Shown piece after piece: positions 45,498 to 60,676 of a DNA stretch of 64,000 nt. The notes under the pieces are model-generated. The model saw nothing but the letters and a program-made list of their open reading frames with translations, did not search any database and was not told where the DNA came from. Both the position numbers and the translations under genes were made by a program. Numbering within the stretch: the stretch's first letter is position 1; every line of letters begins with the position of its first letter. This stretch comes from Rhizoclosmatium globosum (taxonomy: Eukaryota > Chytridiomycota > Chytridiomycetes > Chytridiales > Chytriomycetaceae), in contig MCGO01000046.1 of NCBI GenBank assembly GCA_002104985.1, positions 1-64,000 of the forward strand. The letters run 5' to 3'.

Positions 45498-47097
45498 CTA
45501 TTCTCCCTTGCTGCTCTTTTCTGCAACCAAACTTTTTGATGCCATTTGTCTAATTTCTTCTTGTTGTAATTCATCAAACAAAGTCAATTCTGAGTCTTGT
45601 GCATATGAAGCAAAAATTCCAGGAGAGACAGCAGCACTGCGTCTACCTGGCCCAAATCCTCCACTGAAGGACGCCCGTTTTGATTTGTTGAATACATTGA
45701 GTAAATTGGGCTTCTAAGCCTGATTTGAGGGGATGTGGCTGTAGTAGCTGAATAGGGAGTTTTGTTGTACAAGTCATCTGAGTAACGGGATGAAGAAATT
45801 ACACCCATAGACCAACGTTTTTCTAGACGACGCATTGCTTCAAGTGAGGATTCTGCAGGCCTAGTTGAGGATGTAATGGTCATCGTTGAAGAGAGAGGTG
45901 TTTGATCTGTTGCAATGCTTGACGTTGAGCCAAGATACTCTTCTTTGATGCCAATGGCACTGAATGTAGGACCCAAAGGATTTCCTGTTGGATTATTGCT
46001 TGGTTTTGGTTCTGTTTCAATGACAACCATTTTGGATAAGGTGACAAGAAGAAGTGCAAGAAATGTAAAGTTGCTCCATTCAAGGAAGGAGAGAATGAAT
46101 GTTTCAGTTGAAGATTTGAAGTGGATTTGGGGGCAGAACACATTGAATGTGAAGGTAATCCATAATACTCCTGTTACAATTGTTGTTGCACTGAAAACAA
46201 TATTTGTGGTGCGGATCTTCAATAGCTTTTTCAGTTAGTTAACTCTAAAGCATACAAATAACATTATACCATTTGTTCTTCTGGCCCTTCTCCCTCAACA
46301 ATTGAAACACCTCGAACCAAGAAGATTCCAGACAATAGACAACGCAGAACCCAGAGCATAACAGAAACGTATTTAATCATGTTACCAAGAGACACAGTGC
46401 TCTGAAAGTCGTTTGCAACATGGACACAAATCACAGCAAAATAAATTGAAGAGGGCAACACATAGAATGTAACCCAAAATGCATTCAAAATTGCGTGATA
46501 GTGTCCTTTAAGATCACTGTACCATGCTCTATGTTGTTGTGGTTTAGATCCAGGGGAAGAGAGGATGACTTATACTTATTGGTAAGAAAGTACAGAGTAA
46601 TTTGAATTCCGAATATGGTCACTTCACAGAGAGCAGAGAATATGGGCCATGCGTGAGTTACAAAGAGAACGTTTGTGATGAAACCAGAAAGAAACGCTGA
46701 CGACACTCATATCAGTGATCAAGATAAAGCCTCAATATTATATTATACGTACAGCAATACAACGCAAACAATTGCAAATGGAACGTGAGATTCAAGATCT
46801 GAAACCGCGAAAATGCTGAAACATCAAGTGACTGTGTCAACCGATGATACGATTTCAGGTGACAAGCAGCGAATAAATAACACACGCAATCCCACCCAAA
46901 CACAAGATTGCGTGCGCGTTTGTGTAGCCAAGCTGCGAGATGAACATAAACCAGGCGTTTGTTTCGGGTGAGGGAACACCTGCGAACATCACTTGCGCGA
47001 CTGGACATGATTGCGTGTCGAACTTTGGGAGCGCAGATGGGTTCGCTGCTAATGTACAAAAGAGGGAGAGTGGCTGTGGTTGCACTGTTGCAGCCAT
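45498..47097 (-). CDS. Seven-transmembrane receptor-like protein with long cytoplasmic tail; several frame breaks
   Basis: Starts at the ATG ending at 47097. A short N-terminal segment with two Cys (LFCTLAAN; TQSCPVAQVMF) leads to seven helices: HAILCLGGIACVIYSLL; VPFAIVCVVLLY; SGFITNVLFVTHAW with CEVTIFGIQITLYFL; ILNAFWVTFYVLPSSIYFAV; YVSVMLWVLRCLLSGIF; ATTIVTGVLWITFTFNVF; FTFLALLLVTL. A roughly 200-residue Ser/Thr-rich tail follows, ending ...EKSSKGE (stop 45498). The topology and its RGS neighbour suggest a G-protein-coupled receptor; no class motif is certain. Frame breaks at 45708-45710, 46553-46556, and two around 46700-46860 must be single-base errors or mutations, because the helices on either side are continuous. 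Confidence 0.6.
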
Positions 47098-47133
47098 CCT
47101 TTCCTGTTTTGTGACAATTCTCTGCTGCAAAAA

Positions 47134-50663
<3,530 letters not shown>

Positions 50664-50901
50664 GATAGAAGCGACGACTCAAGTGTGTGTGTTTTTTTTA
50701 AGTCTTTTCGTTCCTGATGAAGTCGGACATTGATCAATAAAGCGGGAGATATTCCAAGGATACCAAATTTCGGTACTGATTGTTTGTTGGGTTATTTGTG
50801 GGTTAGATCAACAGCTGCTTTGCAACTTACTTAACAATGTAGATTTTCCACTCAATTTTTTATTGTACAGAGGATGAGCAACGACTTCCTTTCCTTTACA
50901 G

Positions 50902-53900
50902 TCACCAATCCATATCTTCATTCCCTAACTCCTCCCCAGCAGCATTTCCAGTCCTCATTCGGTATTCCATTAATGTCTTGCTTGCAATCTTAACGAGCTC
51001 ACCAAAATTGAAGTGTGAGTATGAGTTCCAGGACTTGTTCTTGAACCTAATTTACAAAATTAGCAAATACCGGTGAAGGAAGCGGACAACGACATACCAT
51101 TCATAAGCAGGAAACTTGGGACTTGAAATTCCATGAAAGATTCTTGCAATAGCGCGTCCTTATGTATCGTTAGCACACTTCCATATCGGTGATCACACAA
51201 ACCTGAAGTTATGACAGCTGCATTTTGAACGATAAAGTCATTGAGGTCGATGCGAAGAATTTTCTTGCTGTGAATGAAGGACTTGAGTGACTTTATGTCA
51301 AACCATTCATCTCACCATTTATCTGACCGTGTCGCCAAGGTTGGGTCACGGAATCCGCTTTTAACACCAAGCAAGCATTTCGCTTCCACACCTTCTTCTT
51401 CTTGCATATTACTTGCACTTGCCAATGTCCCATTTTCAGTTTCAAAATAGTTTTCGACGGCTTTCTTCAAAGTCTCCATCCGCTCAATAGCTTCCTCTTT
51501 CACCTCCAAGTCACAATCAACCATTTCGTCGCCGTCATTAGCTGTCCACAAAACATCCTCAACGGAATCAACAGAGGCATTCAATAGAGTTTCGTACAAC
51601 ATGTCCAATTTCGCTACTCGAGACGTCTCTAAATCTCGCATTTTTGTGGTAAGAAGTGTTCGCATACGTTCCAAATACGTTGCATCCCTTCCGATGCTTC
51701 TAAATTCGTGAGTTCAATATGGAACGCCCGCGTCGTGCCTTCGTAATGAATTTCTTTCTTTCGCTGTTTTCATTCTGTTATCTCAGGAAGGAAAACAGAA
51801 ACCAAACCTTCAATTCAGCCAATGTCTGCGCCAGCACACTGAATGAGACATGGGCGTCTTCACAGATCTTGAGCGCGTCCACAGTCATTTTGCCCTTCGT
51901 TTTTTCAGTGTTTTTCAAGATAGCAGCCACGATCGGATTCGTCTCGGCCATATCGAATGCAGACTTTTTGTTAAAGTGGACAATGTACTCGCAAAAGATG
52001 GCTGCACACAAAGTCAAACAAGAGTTGAAGTGCTCAACATAATTGAAATCTTACCAGGAAACACTTTGATAGGTCTTCCCTCAAATCCTTCCATATACGT
52101 CAAGAGTGTCGCTAATACACTTTCCTTCATATCCAACTCCGTTCAGTAGCTTCAACAGGAATTAACATGGTCAATCGGTCCTGAACCTTGCCAACAGAAA
52201 CGCCATCCTGCTTTTTTCGCGCTTTTCCTTTTCCCTTCCCTTGAACAGCAGCATTTCCAAATACCCGCAAAATAAATCTCCATACACTAGCTTCATCAAC
52301 GCCTTCACTATACGCGAAACTTCGATGGCGCACATAATCTTCTGGGCATAGAAAGACGTGACAACATGACTTGTCTCCATCACGACCCGCGCGCCCAATT
52401 TCCTGGCTGTAGTTTTCGAGCGATTTTGGGATATTGTAATGAATTACAGCGCGCACGTCTTGCTTGTTGATTCCCAGACCAAATGCGACAGTAGCCACCA
52501 TAATTTGGAGACGATTTTGCATAAACTTTTCTTGAAGAATGGCGCGTTCCATGGGCGGCTTTCCAGCGTGATAAGATTCGGCTGAGAAGTTTCTCGTGCG
52601 CAAGTACTTTGCAATGTTGTCTGCTTGGCTCTAAGGGAACATGTTATCAATTATGCAGAAGTGAAAGTGAATTCAAACCTGAAACATTGTGTAAATTATG
52701 ATAGATGACATACTGCTGAATAGATCCGTCTTAAGCATATTCTCCAAAATCATATCACTGTGATCTCCTTTCAGCGAAAGACTCAGAAGTGAAGCAAAGA
52801 CTCACCGATTATCGACTCCCGAAACTTTGCTCACTGACAGCTTCAAATTATCTCGCATACGGCTTTCAGCGACAATGGCTGTATTATCCAACCCCAGCAT
52901 TTTGACCACACTCTTACGAGCCTGTACCGTTGCAGTAGCCGTGAGTCCAAGAACGCATTTGACTCCAATAACTTCCTCGAACACGGAATTGAGGCTCAGG
53001 TATGACGTTCTATGCAGAGGCATCAACATCGAAGACACATAACATATCCACAAACCTGAAGTTATGACTCCATTCTGTCAAACAATGGACTTCATCAATG
53101 CAAGCTAGCCTTACAACAGATATCCGACGCGTCTGTATCAACTTCTGGAATCCTTCTGTTTGAAGCTTTTCTGGCGTTACATACAGAATATCAGCTTGGT
53201 CCGAAGTAAGTAAATCCATCGTTTTCTTATATTCAGTTATCTATTGTAATCTTGTGAATAAAAAAATCCTCTCGAAATATAAAGCTTACCGATTGAGTTC
53301 CACTGGACATAGAGACTCCCTTAAGTTTCGGAGGCAGGCATCGCATTTGATCTTGCATCAAGGAAACCATTGGAGAAATGACGAGAGTAACACATGTTTG
53401 ATGAGATTTCTTTGCATGTAACCGGCGAAGAATGAACGCTGGAAGTTGATAACACAAGGATTTACCACCACCTTGTGAACGGATCAGTTTCAAATGTCAG
53501 AATTTGAAACAGCGAACAAACCGGTGGGAAGAACAAGAATCGTTGACTCTCCTTGCAGAATCCTCCTTATTGTATTTTCTTGACCTGTCTCAACCACTTT
53601 AAAACATATTCACTGAAAAGAAACACAAACCTGGACGGAATGTTTCCAACCCAGTCAGAGTCTTCAACGCCGCATGTAAATCCACAAAAAAGTTGTCCCC
53701 TTCCTCTTGAACCCCATCGAAATAACTTTGACTCACACGACACAACCTAATTAATGCAAATCAGTGTCTCTCGAACAGCTACATTTTTCGCTTACCCTTC
53801 GCTTTCGGCATTGAAAATGAACTCAATCTCCGGCAAATCAAGCAGCCGTTTCCGTTCTGTTTCATCGTACAAATCCTGCATAACCTCTTCTGCTTCCTTT

Positions 53901-56155
53901 GATGTGTATGGATTCTCAGAATAACCACCATACCCTCCTCCACCACTTTTGTACGATACACGACTTCCACCACCACCACCACTGCTTCCTCCAAAAGATC
54001 GACCACGGCCACCACGACCACCTCCAAATCGTCCACCACCACCACGACCACTTCGTCCAAACTTTGATTTTTGGAGGTTGAGTGTACGGAAGTTAGAGCT
54101 TCCGATTTCTGAACAGCTTTGAATTTAGTTTTCGAGATGGACTAACAATCAAAGGGAAATAGCCACCTTCACTCCTGTCGCGAACACTTTTGTCTTCTGC
54201 TTTTCCCCAACCCTTTTCGGTGGTTTCAGTGGACTTTCGCGGCTTGGTTTTTGTTGATGTAGAACGTTTCGTGGCAGCCGGTTTTGATAATTTGGTGGAT
54301 GGGCTTGAAGGTACTTCAATATCTGGTGAATGATCTTCGACTTGATCATTATCATCGTCTTCGTCGTCCCCGCCACGTCGATCCTGGGTAGAATGCTCAA
54401 CATAAAATTTATACGAAGTATTGAGCACTTACAAAATCTGAATCCCCATCATAGACAAACTTGTCATCATCTGAATCCTCTCCTGTATCTGTGTCTTCAA
54501 TCACTTTACGAGACGAAATAGCAGCGCGGCGAGTCGGACGTTCGGCAGCTGGAGCCATCTTTTCGAGGTTTCTTTTCCGCAAGGTCTTCATTTTCTTCGT
54601 CAGATGATTCATCGTCCCGTTTCTTTCTCTTTGTCCCTGCTTCTGCTGCTTCGCCTGTCGCCTTTCGCTTCACAGCCCTGACTGGTTTCTCTATCATTAT
54701 ATCATCTCCATGTAAAGTTTTTGTAGCGGCTTTACGCTCAGCAATCATTTCTCGCTCCGCAAGCTTCATGGCTTTCGTTTCCTTCATTCCAGCCGCCACT
54801 TTTTTTGTTCTCTTCTTTTTTGACTGTTTTCTTGCAGCAATTACAGACTCGGTTTCTGATTCATCATGATTATTGGCCCAGCCAGAATTGAAGTACTGTT
54901 GCGGAGCTGAGGCAGCCTCCACAGATTCGTTAGTTGAGATGGCAGGAGCAAAAGACGCGTCAATATTTGTTGATGGCGCGGATTGTAGCATAAAGGACGA
55001 TGATCGGTTCAACAAAAAGTTGTGCTGGAAGTTGAGGTTTTGGCGGAGCGAAGAGCAAACGAACCAGGTGCAACAATGTCATCAATCTTATTGGTGGCAA
55101 AATATGTGCTTGATTGGGACCCTGATGGTTTGATGATTGGTCCAGGCTGTGGAATGGATGTAGAGTCTGATAAGTCTGTAGAGATCACTGAGCTGAATAA
55201 AGTCGAGATTAGAATCAGTTTATAATTAAATCGGAGATAGTAGCTGTATTGACTCACTGCTTTTTAGAACCAATGGTAGCGCTCTTTTTCAGAGGTATGG
55301 AATCTTTCTCAGTTTCAAAAATAGAATTCTTCGACAGGTACGCTTCCACAGCTATTTCAGCTTCTTTCACTTTGGTTGTATCAATAGAATCAACTGTCAC
55401 TTTCTTTGAAACGGGTATCCAAGAGACAGAGGCGGAATCATTCAAGGTTGAGTTTGAGGTTGCAAATCGTGCCGCATTTGCAGCAGCACTGAAAGACGAG
55501 GCCGCCTTTGAGTTCCTTGAAGGAGCAATTAGTTTCTTGAGAGCCGTGACTGTTGTGACGCGTTCGTCGTTCGGGTCGCCGTCATCAATAAAGCCCGTTG
55601 AAGCAGCGAGTGATTTGTCATCAAGGTCGAGTGGCTGATTCGCCTTGTTGAGGTGTTCGCCGAAAGCAAAGAGGCGGCGCGGAGTTGGTTTTGTTGATTC
55701 GTCGTCGTTCTCATTCTCATTGTCGCTGGCTGAAGAAGCGGCGTTCAAGTGGGCAAAGAAGAGGGCGGGCGAATCCTTTGCATTCGGAGTTGACGTGATG
55801 GTTTTGTTGTTGTTGTTTGAGAGAGAGTTCTTTGGTGTTGCTTTCAAGTTTGTTGTAGTTCGCGATGTTGTTGGAGTTCCAGGCGACCGCAACTTTGAGG
55901 ACGACTTTGTTGACTGAGCAAGAAACGCGGCCTCGGCTTTCTGAGCCGACTTTGGCGTTGCTTTTAAGGCGATTTGAAGGGCGACTTTGGGTGTGACTGT
56001 GCCTGTGCCTTCTTGAGAGCCGTGTACTTTTGGTAGGCGGCGGCGACTTCGGCCACCTTGGCAACATCGGCCTTTGTTGGTGCGCGGCCGTGCTTTGCCG
56101 CGAACTTGGACTCCCACGATCGCAGCTTGTGCTTGAGGCGGGACAGCTCGTCCAT
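50902..56155 (-). CDS. RECQ4: RECQ4-type DNA helicase with N-terminal Sld2 domain; several single-base frame breaks
   Basis: Starts at 56155 with the Sld2/Drc1 motif (LKHKLRSWESKFAAKHGRAP, then AAAYQKYTALK), which binds Dpb11/TopBP1 to load CMG at origins. A long disordered middle follows, ending in an RGG-rich stretch (53950-54060). The helicase reads LVLPTGGGKSLCYQLPAF (motif I), LVISPMVSLMQDQM, ACIDEVHCLTEWSHNFR (DEVH; the WSHNFR is RECQ4-specific), VLGLTATAT, AYHAG-type ESYHAGK, VATVAFGLGINKQDVRAVIH and SQEIGRAGRDG (motif VI). The C-terminus has ARIFHGISSPKFPAYEW, as in RECQL4. At least nine introns. Frame breaks predicted at 52139-52140, 54560-54563, 55014-55018 and 55968-55969; exon borders near 51290-51700 are unresolved. 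Confidence 0.88.
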
Positions 56156-56286
56156 GAGTCGTTGTTGTTTGGCGTTGCTGGGGGTTGTTGGTCCTGTTTT
56201 CGGACAAGTGTTCGAAACCCCGCAATTAAGTTGGAAGCGAGCAGAATATTTATTTTTGATGAAAAGTGTGCATACAACTTAAAATA

Positions 56287-59013
56287 TCACCATGAAATGC
56301 CATCAACAACGTCTTGACGGAATCCAAGCATAATAATATCATACGCAATAATAGCCACTGTAACAGAGGTAATAATTGTGAAGCAGATAATTGCCACAAC
56401 CTTTGAGCTGACGTATTTGGTCATCCAGTCTGGGCAGCAGGTAAAACTTGGAGGACCGTTCACCCATTGATCGTCCTCCTCATTCACAAATGTTGCCGAG
56501 CTTCCAAAGTAACTCATTCCATCAATACCAAGGCTGTGCCCAGATTTTCCAAGGGGATGTTCTCCAAAGTCCTTTTCCGGCTTTGAAAATCAACACTTTC
56601 TTGCGATTCGTATGGACTGACTTTTCTGTTACTCGAAATGACACTTCTACGGTGGTTGAGGCCGGCTTGACTGCCAAATGCAGATCCGTTATACGAAGAA
56701 CCAGCTTGACTCATTCGTTGGCTTCCGCCGAAATTCATCTGAGATCCTCCCAAATTCATGTGTGACCCCATGACCATTCGAGAACCCAACTGACTCCCTC
56801 CGTTCATTCCAATCGCGAGTCTGTCTTTTGATCCCTTGTGCTTGTTATGCATTCTCTTTGTTCGAGGATCTGGAACGGCTTCAGCACCTAGGTTCAATAG
56901 GCGAGCCGCTGCTTTCCCCTGCACAGACTGCATGGATCCTTGAACAGATGTCGCAATGGCCGGGATTGGGATTTTTCTTTTTGGCTTCCAGATTCATTTG
57001 TTTTCCGTCCTTTTCGGGCTCAGCGATTGCAAATGAGCAAACGGGTCGTATGTTCTGGGTGGGAGTCGTGAAAGATCAGCATGGGGTAGGTGGTACACCT
57101 GTTGCGGATTATGAGCCATGAGTTTTAGTCGAGACTGTGCTCACATAATCAAAGTCGTCATCTTCGGAAACTTTCTTTTTGATTGCTCCATCTAAATCCA
57201 AGTTTTCCAACTCGTCAATCACGGACTGGGCCATCACTGTGATAAAGATTAATATCGAGCATTGAACATAATATAGCACGTACCGTGTTTCTTTGATCCA
57301 AGAAGATGAAGATCAGAAATGGTGCCATAAAGTTACACATGGATTGGAAAAACAAACTCGACCAGTTGGTGAAACTGACCATGAATGGCCCCGTTTGAAA
57401 TGGGACACAGACCAAGAAAGGCAGAATTGAGCCAAAGAATGTTGCCGTATCTGTTAAATTCAACGTTAGGAAAATGCAACCAGAATATGTTCTCGTCAAA
57501 CCTTTTGAACACAAACGAGACATGACCAGGTTCAACCGAACAATAATAAAAGCCACTGGAATAGAAGTGATCAAGACTCTAATATATAAAACAAGATTAA
57601 ATTTAGAGGGACTGTGGGTTGAAGTACGTACAGAACGGGAAACGTAATGCTGATAACGTTGACCAAATTTTGCATTGCAGGACTTCCGCCATTCGCAAAA
57701 TAGGTGGTTTGCACCGACATCAAATTTGCACCACTTGGGAGAGTAAAAGCAAGTGCACCTAAACTCTTTTTAACGAGCCAAGAAACTTGAATATGAGACA
57801 CCAACCAACAACTCCCGCTGTCATGTAGAGCCCACATGCAAATCCAACAGAAGTCCAAACACATTTATGGATATTTACTTTCTTGTGCTGTTAAAGATTG
57901 TGTGTCAGTCAGTTACATGGCTCGTTTCTTCTGAATACCTTGGTATTAATCCAAGATGGAATAGTATTCGCAAAGTAAAGTTAAACATGACTTGACCAAT
58001 CACAGATGTTGGGGCGGTCGTTATTTGCGGACCAAAGCTGGCAAAAGCGATGTTTTACCCCAGCAACAAACATCATCACAGTCCAACACGCGACGACAAA
58101 CACAAGATAGAGCAAAGACACTATGGACTCTATTAAATATGCTCATGTGACTGAATGCTTACCCCATTGAATGATCATATTATCATCAAGGTTTAGTTGC
58201 ATAAGGGGTCCAATAAAACAGCCAAAAACGATTCCGCCTGCCGTAATGAGCATATATCCGTACCAAAAGGTGATCCAGAGTAGTTCCCTGCCGAGACGGG
58301 ATTCACGCAATGGATATCTTGGATTGGATAGATACGAAAGCCACAAGTTTGACCAAATACCGAGAGAACGAATGTATCGAAGTTCTGCCACACGTTAAGT
58401 CTTATGTAATTTTTCATGATGCATACCTGTACAGCACTGATGATAGAACTGATGTTGAAAGACTGGAGGGAACCATATCTAAACAGAATGTCAAAACTGT
58501 GGACCCACATAGATGTTGAAGTCTACTAACAGAATTATATGCATGAAATAGTACCATCTTTTCCATAAAAGTGATGGACTAGCACTGTAAACTCGACGTT
58601 TCTCTGAACGATGCTTAGACTATGAATTCATAAAATGGCAACGGACTCACATCAAGTATCTGTTCCCAGGAAAGTATGTCATACTTTCAATAAGAAACAA
58701 GCAAGCCATCGCGGAAATTGATCCGAAAACAATCAGGACAAGTGTTGGCCTTTATCGTAATCTGTCAATTGTATTTAAACATAATACGTACTTACAAGAA
58801 CCATCCGGCCGTTTGATATAGAGCAGGAATCAAAGGAAGAGCTGTGAAATCGATTCAGAATCTACAACTTCAGTCGAATGTGTAAATTTACCTGGGCCTG
58901 TTACACTTGACACCAAGAAACTCAAGCCCCCCTGAAACCCACTGTGATCATTTAGCGCCACGAGATTCACCTGTTTACTTACATGTTCTTTTTGTACTCG
59001 TCATCTGGGGCAT
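56287..59013 (-). CDS. Amino-acid permease of the AAAP/SLC38 type with extra C-terminal membrane segment
   Basis: Read through many short introns. Start uncertain (58990-59110). Family features: GLSFLVSSVTGP then ALPLIPALYQTAGWFL (first helices of AAAP), VLIVFGSISAMACLFLI, SFNISSIISAVQNFDTF, FGQTCGFRIYP, NYSGSPFGTDICS, MQLNLDDNMIIQW, SIPVAFIIVRLNLVM, FFGSILPFLVCVPFQ, SMCNFMAPFLIFIFLDQ. Likely proton-coupled amino-acid transport at the plasma membrane or vacuole. After the permease core comes a hydrophilic tail with Met/Gly/Ser repeats (MGSHMNLGGSQMNFGGSQ) and a final helix VVAIICFTIITSVTVAIIAY, unusual for the family. A frame break at GGGG 56553-56556 separates that last part; others lie near 58245 and 56990. 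Confidence 0.7.
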
Positions 59014-59187
59014 CGTATCGTGTGTTTGTGGGCAAACAAAAAAAGTCCCTGAATTGTCAGTTCCGTTTTGAGAATGAACGAAGAAGAGGAACAAAGAGGC
59101 ACAGCGTGATGTTATATACTGTTTCTTACAAACAAACAGAAATAACGAATAAAAGGGAAATGAGACTCAAACTGGGTACCCGAGCGT

Positions 59188-60213
59188 CTAGTTCTTTTTG
59201 GATACCTGGATGGCCACAACGATGGCGATAATGATGAGGATGACAAGTACGATCCAGAAAATAATCCATTTTGTCTTTCTGGCCCTGGCAGCACTCTTGT
59301 TGGCAGCAGTCAGTGCGGTTCCAGCGTCCTGCATATTCACAACAGTGCTTTCGACATAAGTTTCGGTTTCGTCAATCATTTCTTGTTGGTTCTAAATAGT
59401 TTGTGTTATTATGCGGTTTCAGAAAGAAATGCCATACGTTGATAAGTGTGTTCATCTCAATCATAATATCTTGAAGCTCAGACATGCTCTTGAGAACTTT
59501 CTCCAATTCCTTTTGACGGTCTTGGACTTCTCCGAGAACTTTCTGCTGGTTAGCCACTCTAGAGTTGAGCATGAGCTGGTTAAAGACATCGGTTCTTCCA
59601 GAATCAATGGCTGAAATAGGAGTTTAGGAGAAGGACAAAGAAAGAAAATCCACATACACACCCTCCTGAATTTCAGCATCAGTTGCATTTGGCTTCGCAA
59701 TGCGGTATTGCCGAGCAATTTGATCCTTCTTGCTAAGTTTGATGTCATTCTCAACTTGAATAAAGTTGCGAGTAACACCCTGTAGCTTTTGCAACAAAAG
59801 TTGTATTGACCCTTTCGAATGTTCTTGTCTCCTTTACGGGATTGGTGGAGCATTTTGACACCATCACGAGTGAATTGAACAAGCTTCGAGGTTTCGGCGG
59901 TGAGGTCTTCACACTGGGTCTTCAAGCCTAGTATGAGGGAAACATGATAAGGAATATGGTAATTCAAAGGATGAAGGACCATACGGGCAGCAGCGTTTTG
60001 ATTGACCTCAGACAAGGAGCGAAGGTTGAGCTGCTTGATCTGATCGATATTGTACTCGATTCTGTTGATGTATGAGTCAAGACATCTCTCTGGCGATAGA
60101 AAGTGTCCATGTCTTTGGCAGCGAAAGGAGGACTTCGTCTGGTCTTGTGATTGGCTGAGCAGGGGGATACGCCGCCGATGCAGCATTTGCATAGTTTGGT
60201 TGCTGTTGGACAT
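59188..60213 (-). CDS. Qa-SNARE syntaxin (Sso1/Sso2-like); multiple frame breaks
   Basis: Probable start MSNSNQTMQ at 60213. Habc region: DSYINRIEYNIDQIKQLN, LKTQCEDLTAETSKLVQFTR, LQKLQGVTRNFIQVENDIK. SNARE helix: ELQDIMIEMNTLIN with QQEMIDETETYVE after a 50-bp intron. The C-terminal anchor is WIIFWIVLVILIIIAIVVAI. This is the order of plasma-membrane syntaxins that drive exocytosis with SNAP-25- and VAMP-type partners. The N-terminal 100 codons switch frame about four times (roughly 60190, 60115, 60080 and near 59800), each explained by one missing base. Since the gene should be essential, sequence error is more likely than decay. Confidence 0.78.
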
Positions 60214-60676
60214 CTTGTTCCCAGTTGTTTGCGGCGTTGGTGTTGCTGCTATTGCCACCCTAGTGATTGATGGGTTAGCACCTAATTGGTTCTTCGCCGT
60301 CAAGTTAGTGCGCACCTTGAATGCTGCAGTGCGATCTCTGGCCACTAGTAACGAAAGGAGATTAGATGAAGTGGATGGAGGGAGATGCTCAGAGGGTGTA
60401 ATACTTGCTTTGTGTGGGTCTTTTTTTGGCAGCACTCCAACATCAGTCTCCACTTATTCCACAACATAGTACGACCATTCAATATCAGGCTATCAGCATG
60501 GTTTACGTAAGAATCTGTAGGTCCAAGAATATCTATTAGTCCGAAGGCCAGAATCGGCGGGACTGAAGCGACTGGACATTCAATTCTGATGGTCACCGGA
60601 CGATAGATAGAACCTTTGGCAGCCTCGCAATACTTCTTGGACTTTCTTTCCGACAAAAGTCAAAAATCCCACCCAA
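60214..60676. other. Intergenic region between syntaxin and hexosaminidase
   Basis: 463 bp between divergent genes. A 103-codon leftward frame (60345-60656) has a hydrophobic middle but no recognisable domain; I cannot say whether it is coding. Confidence 0.35.

Noticed and set aside
45463..45498. Calling the 7TM gene and the giant membrane protein a single fused gene
   Set aside because: A clean stop after EKSSKGE supports two genes; the in-frame alternative splice uses a weaker GTTTGG donor. Left open in the findings.
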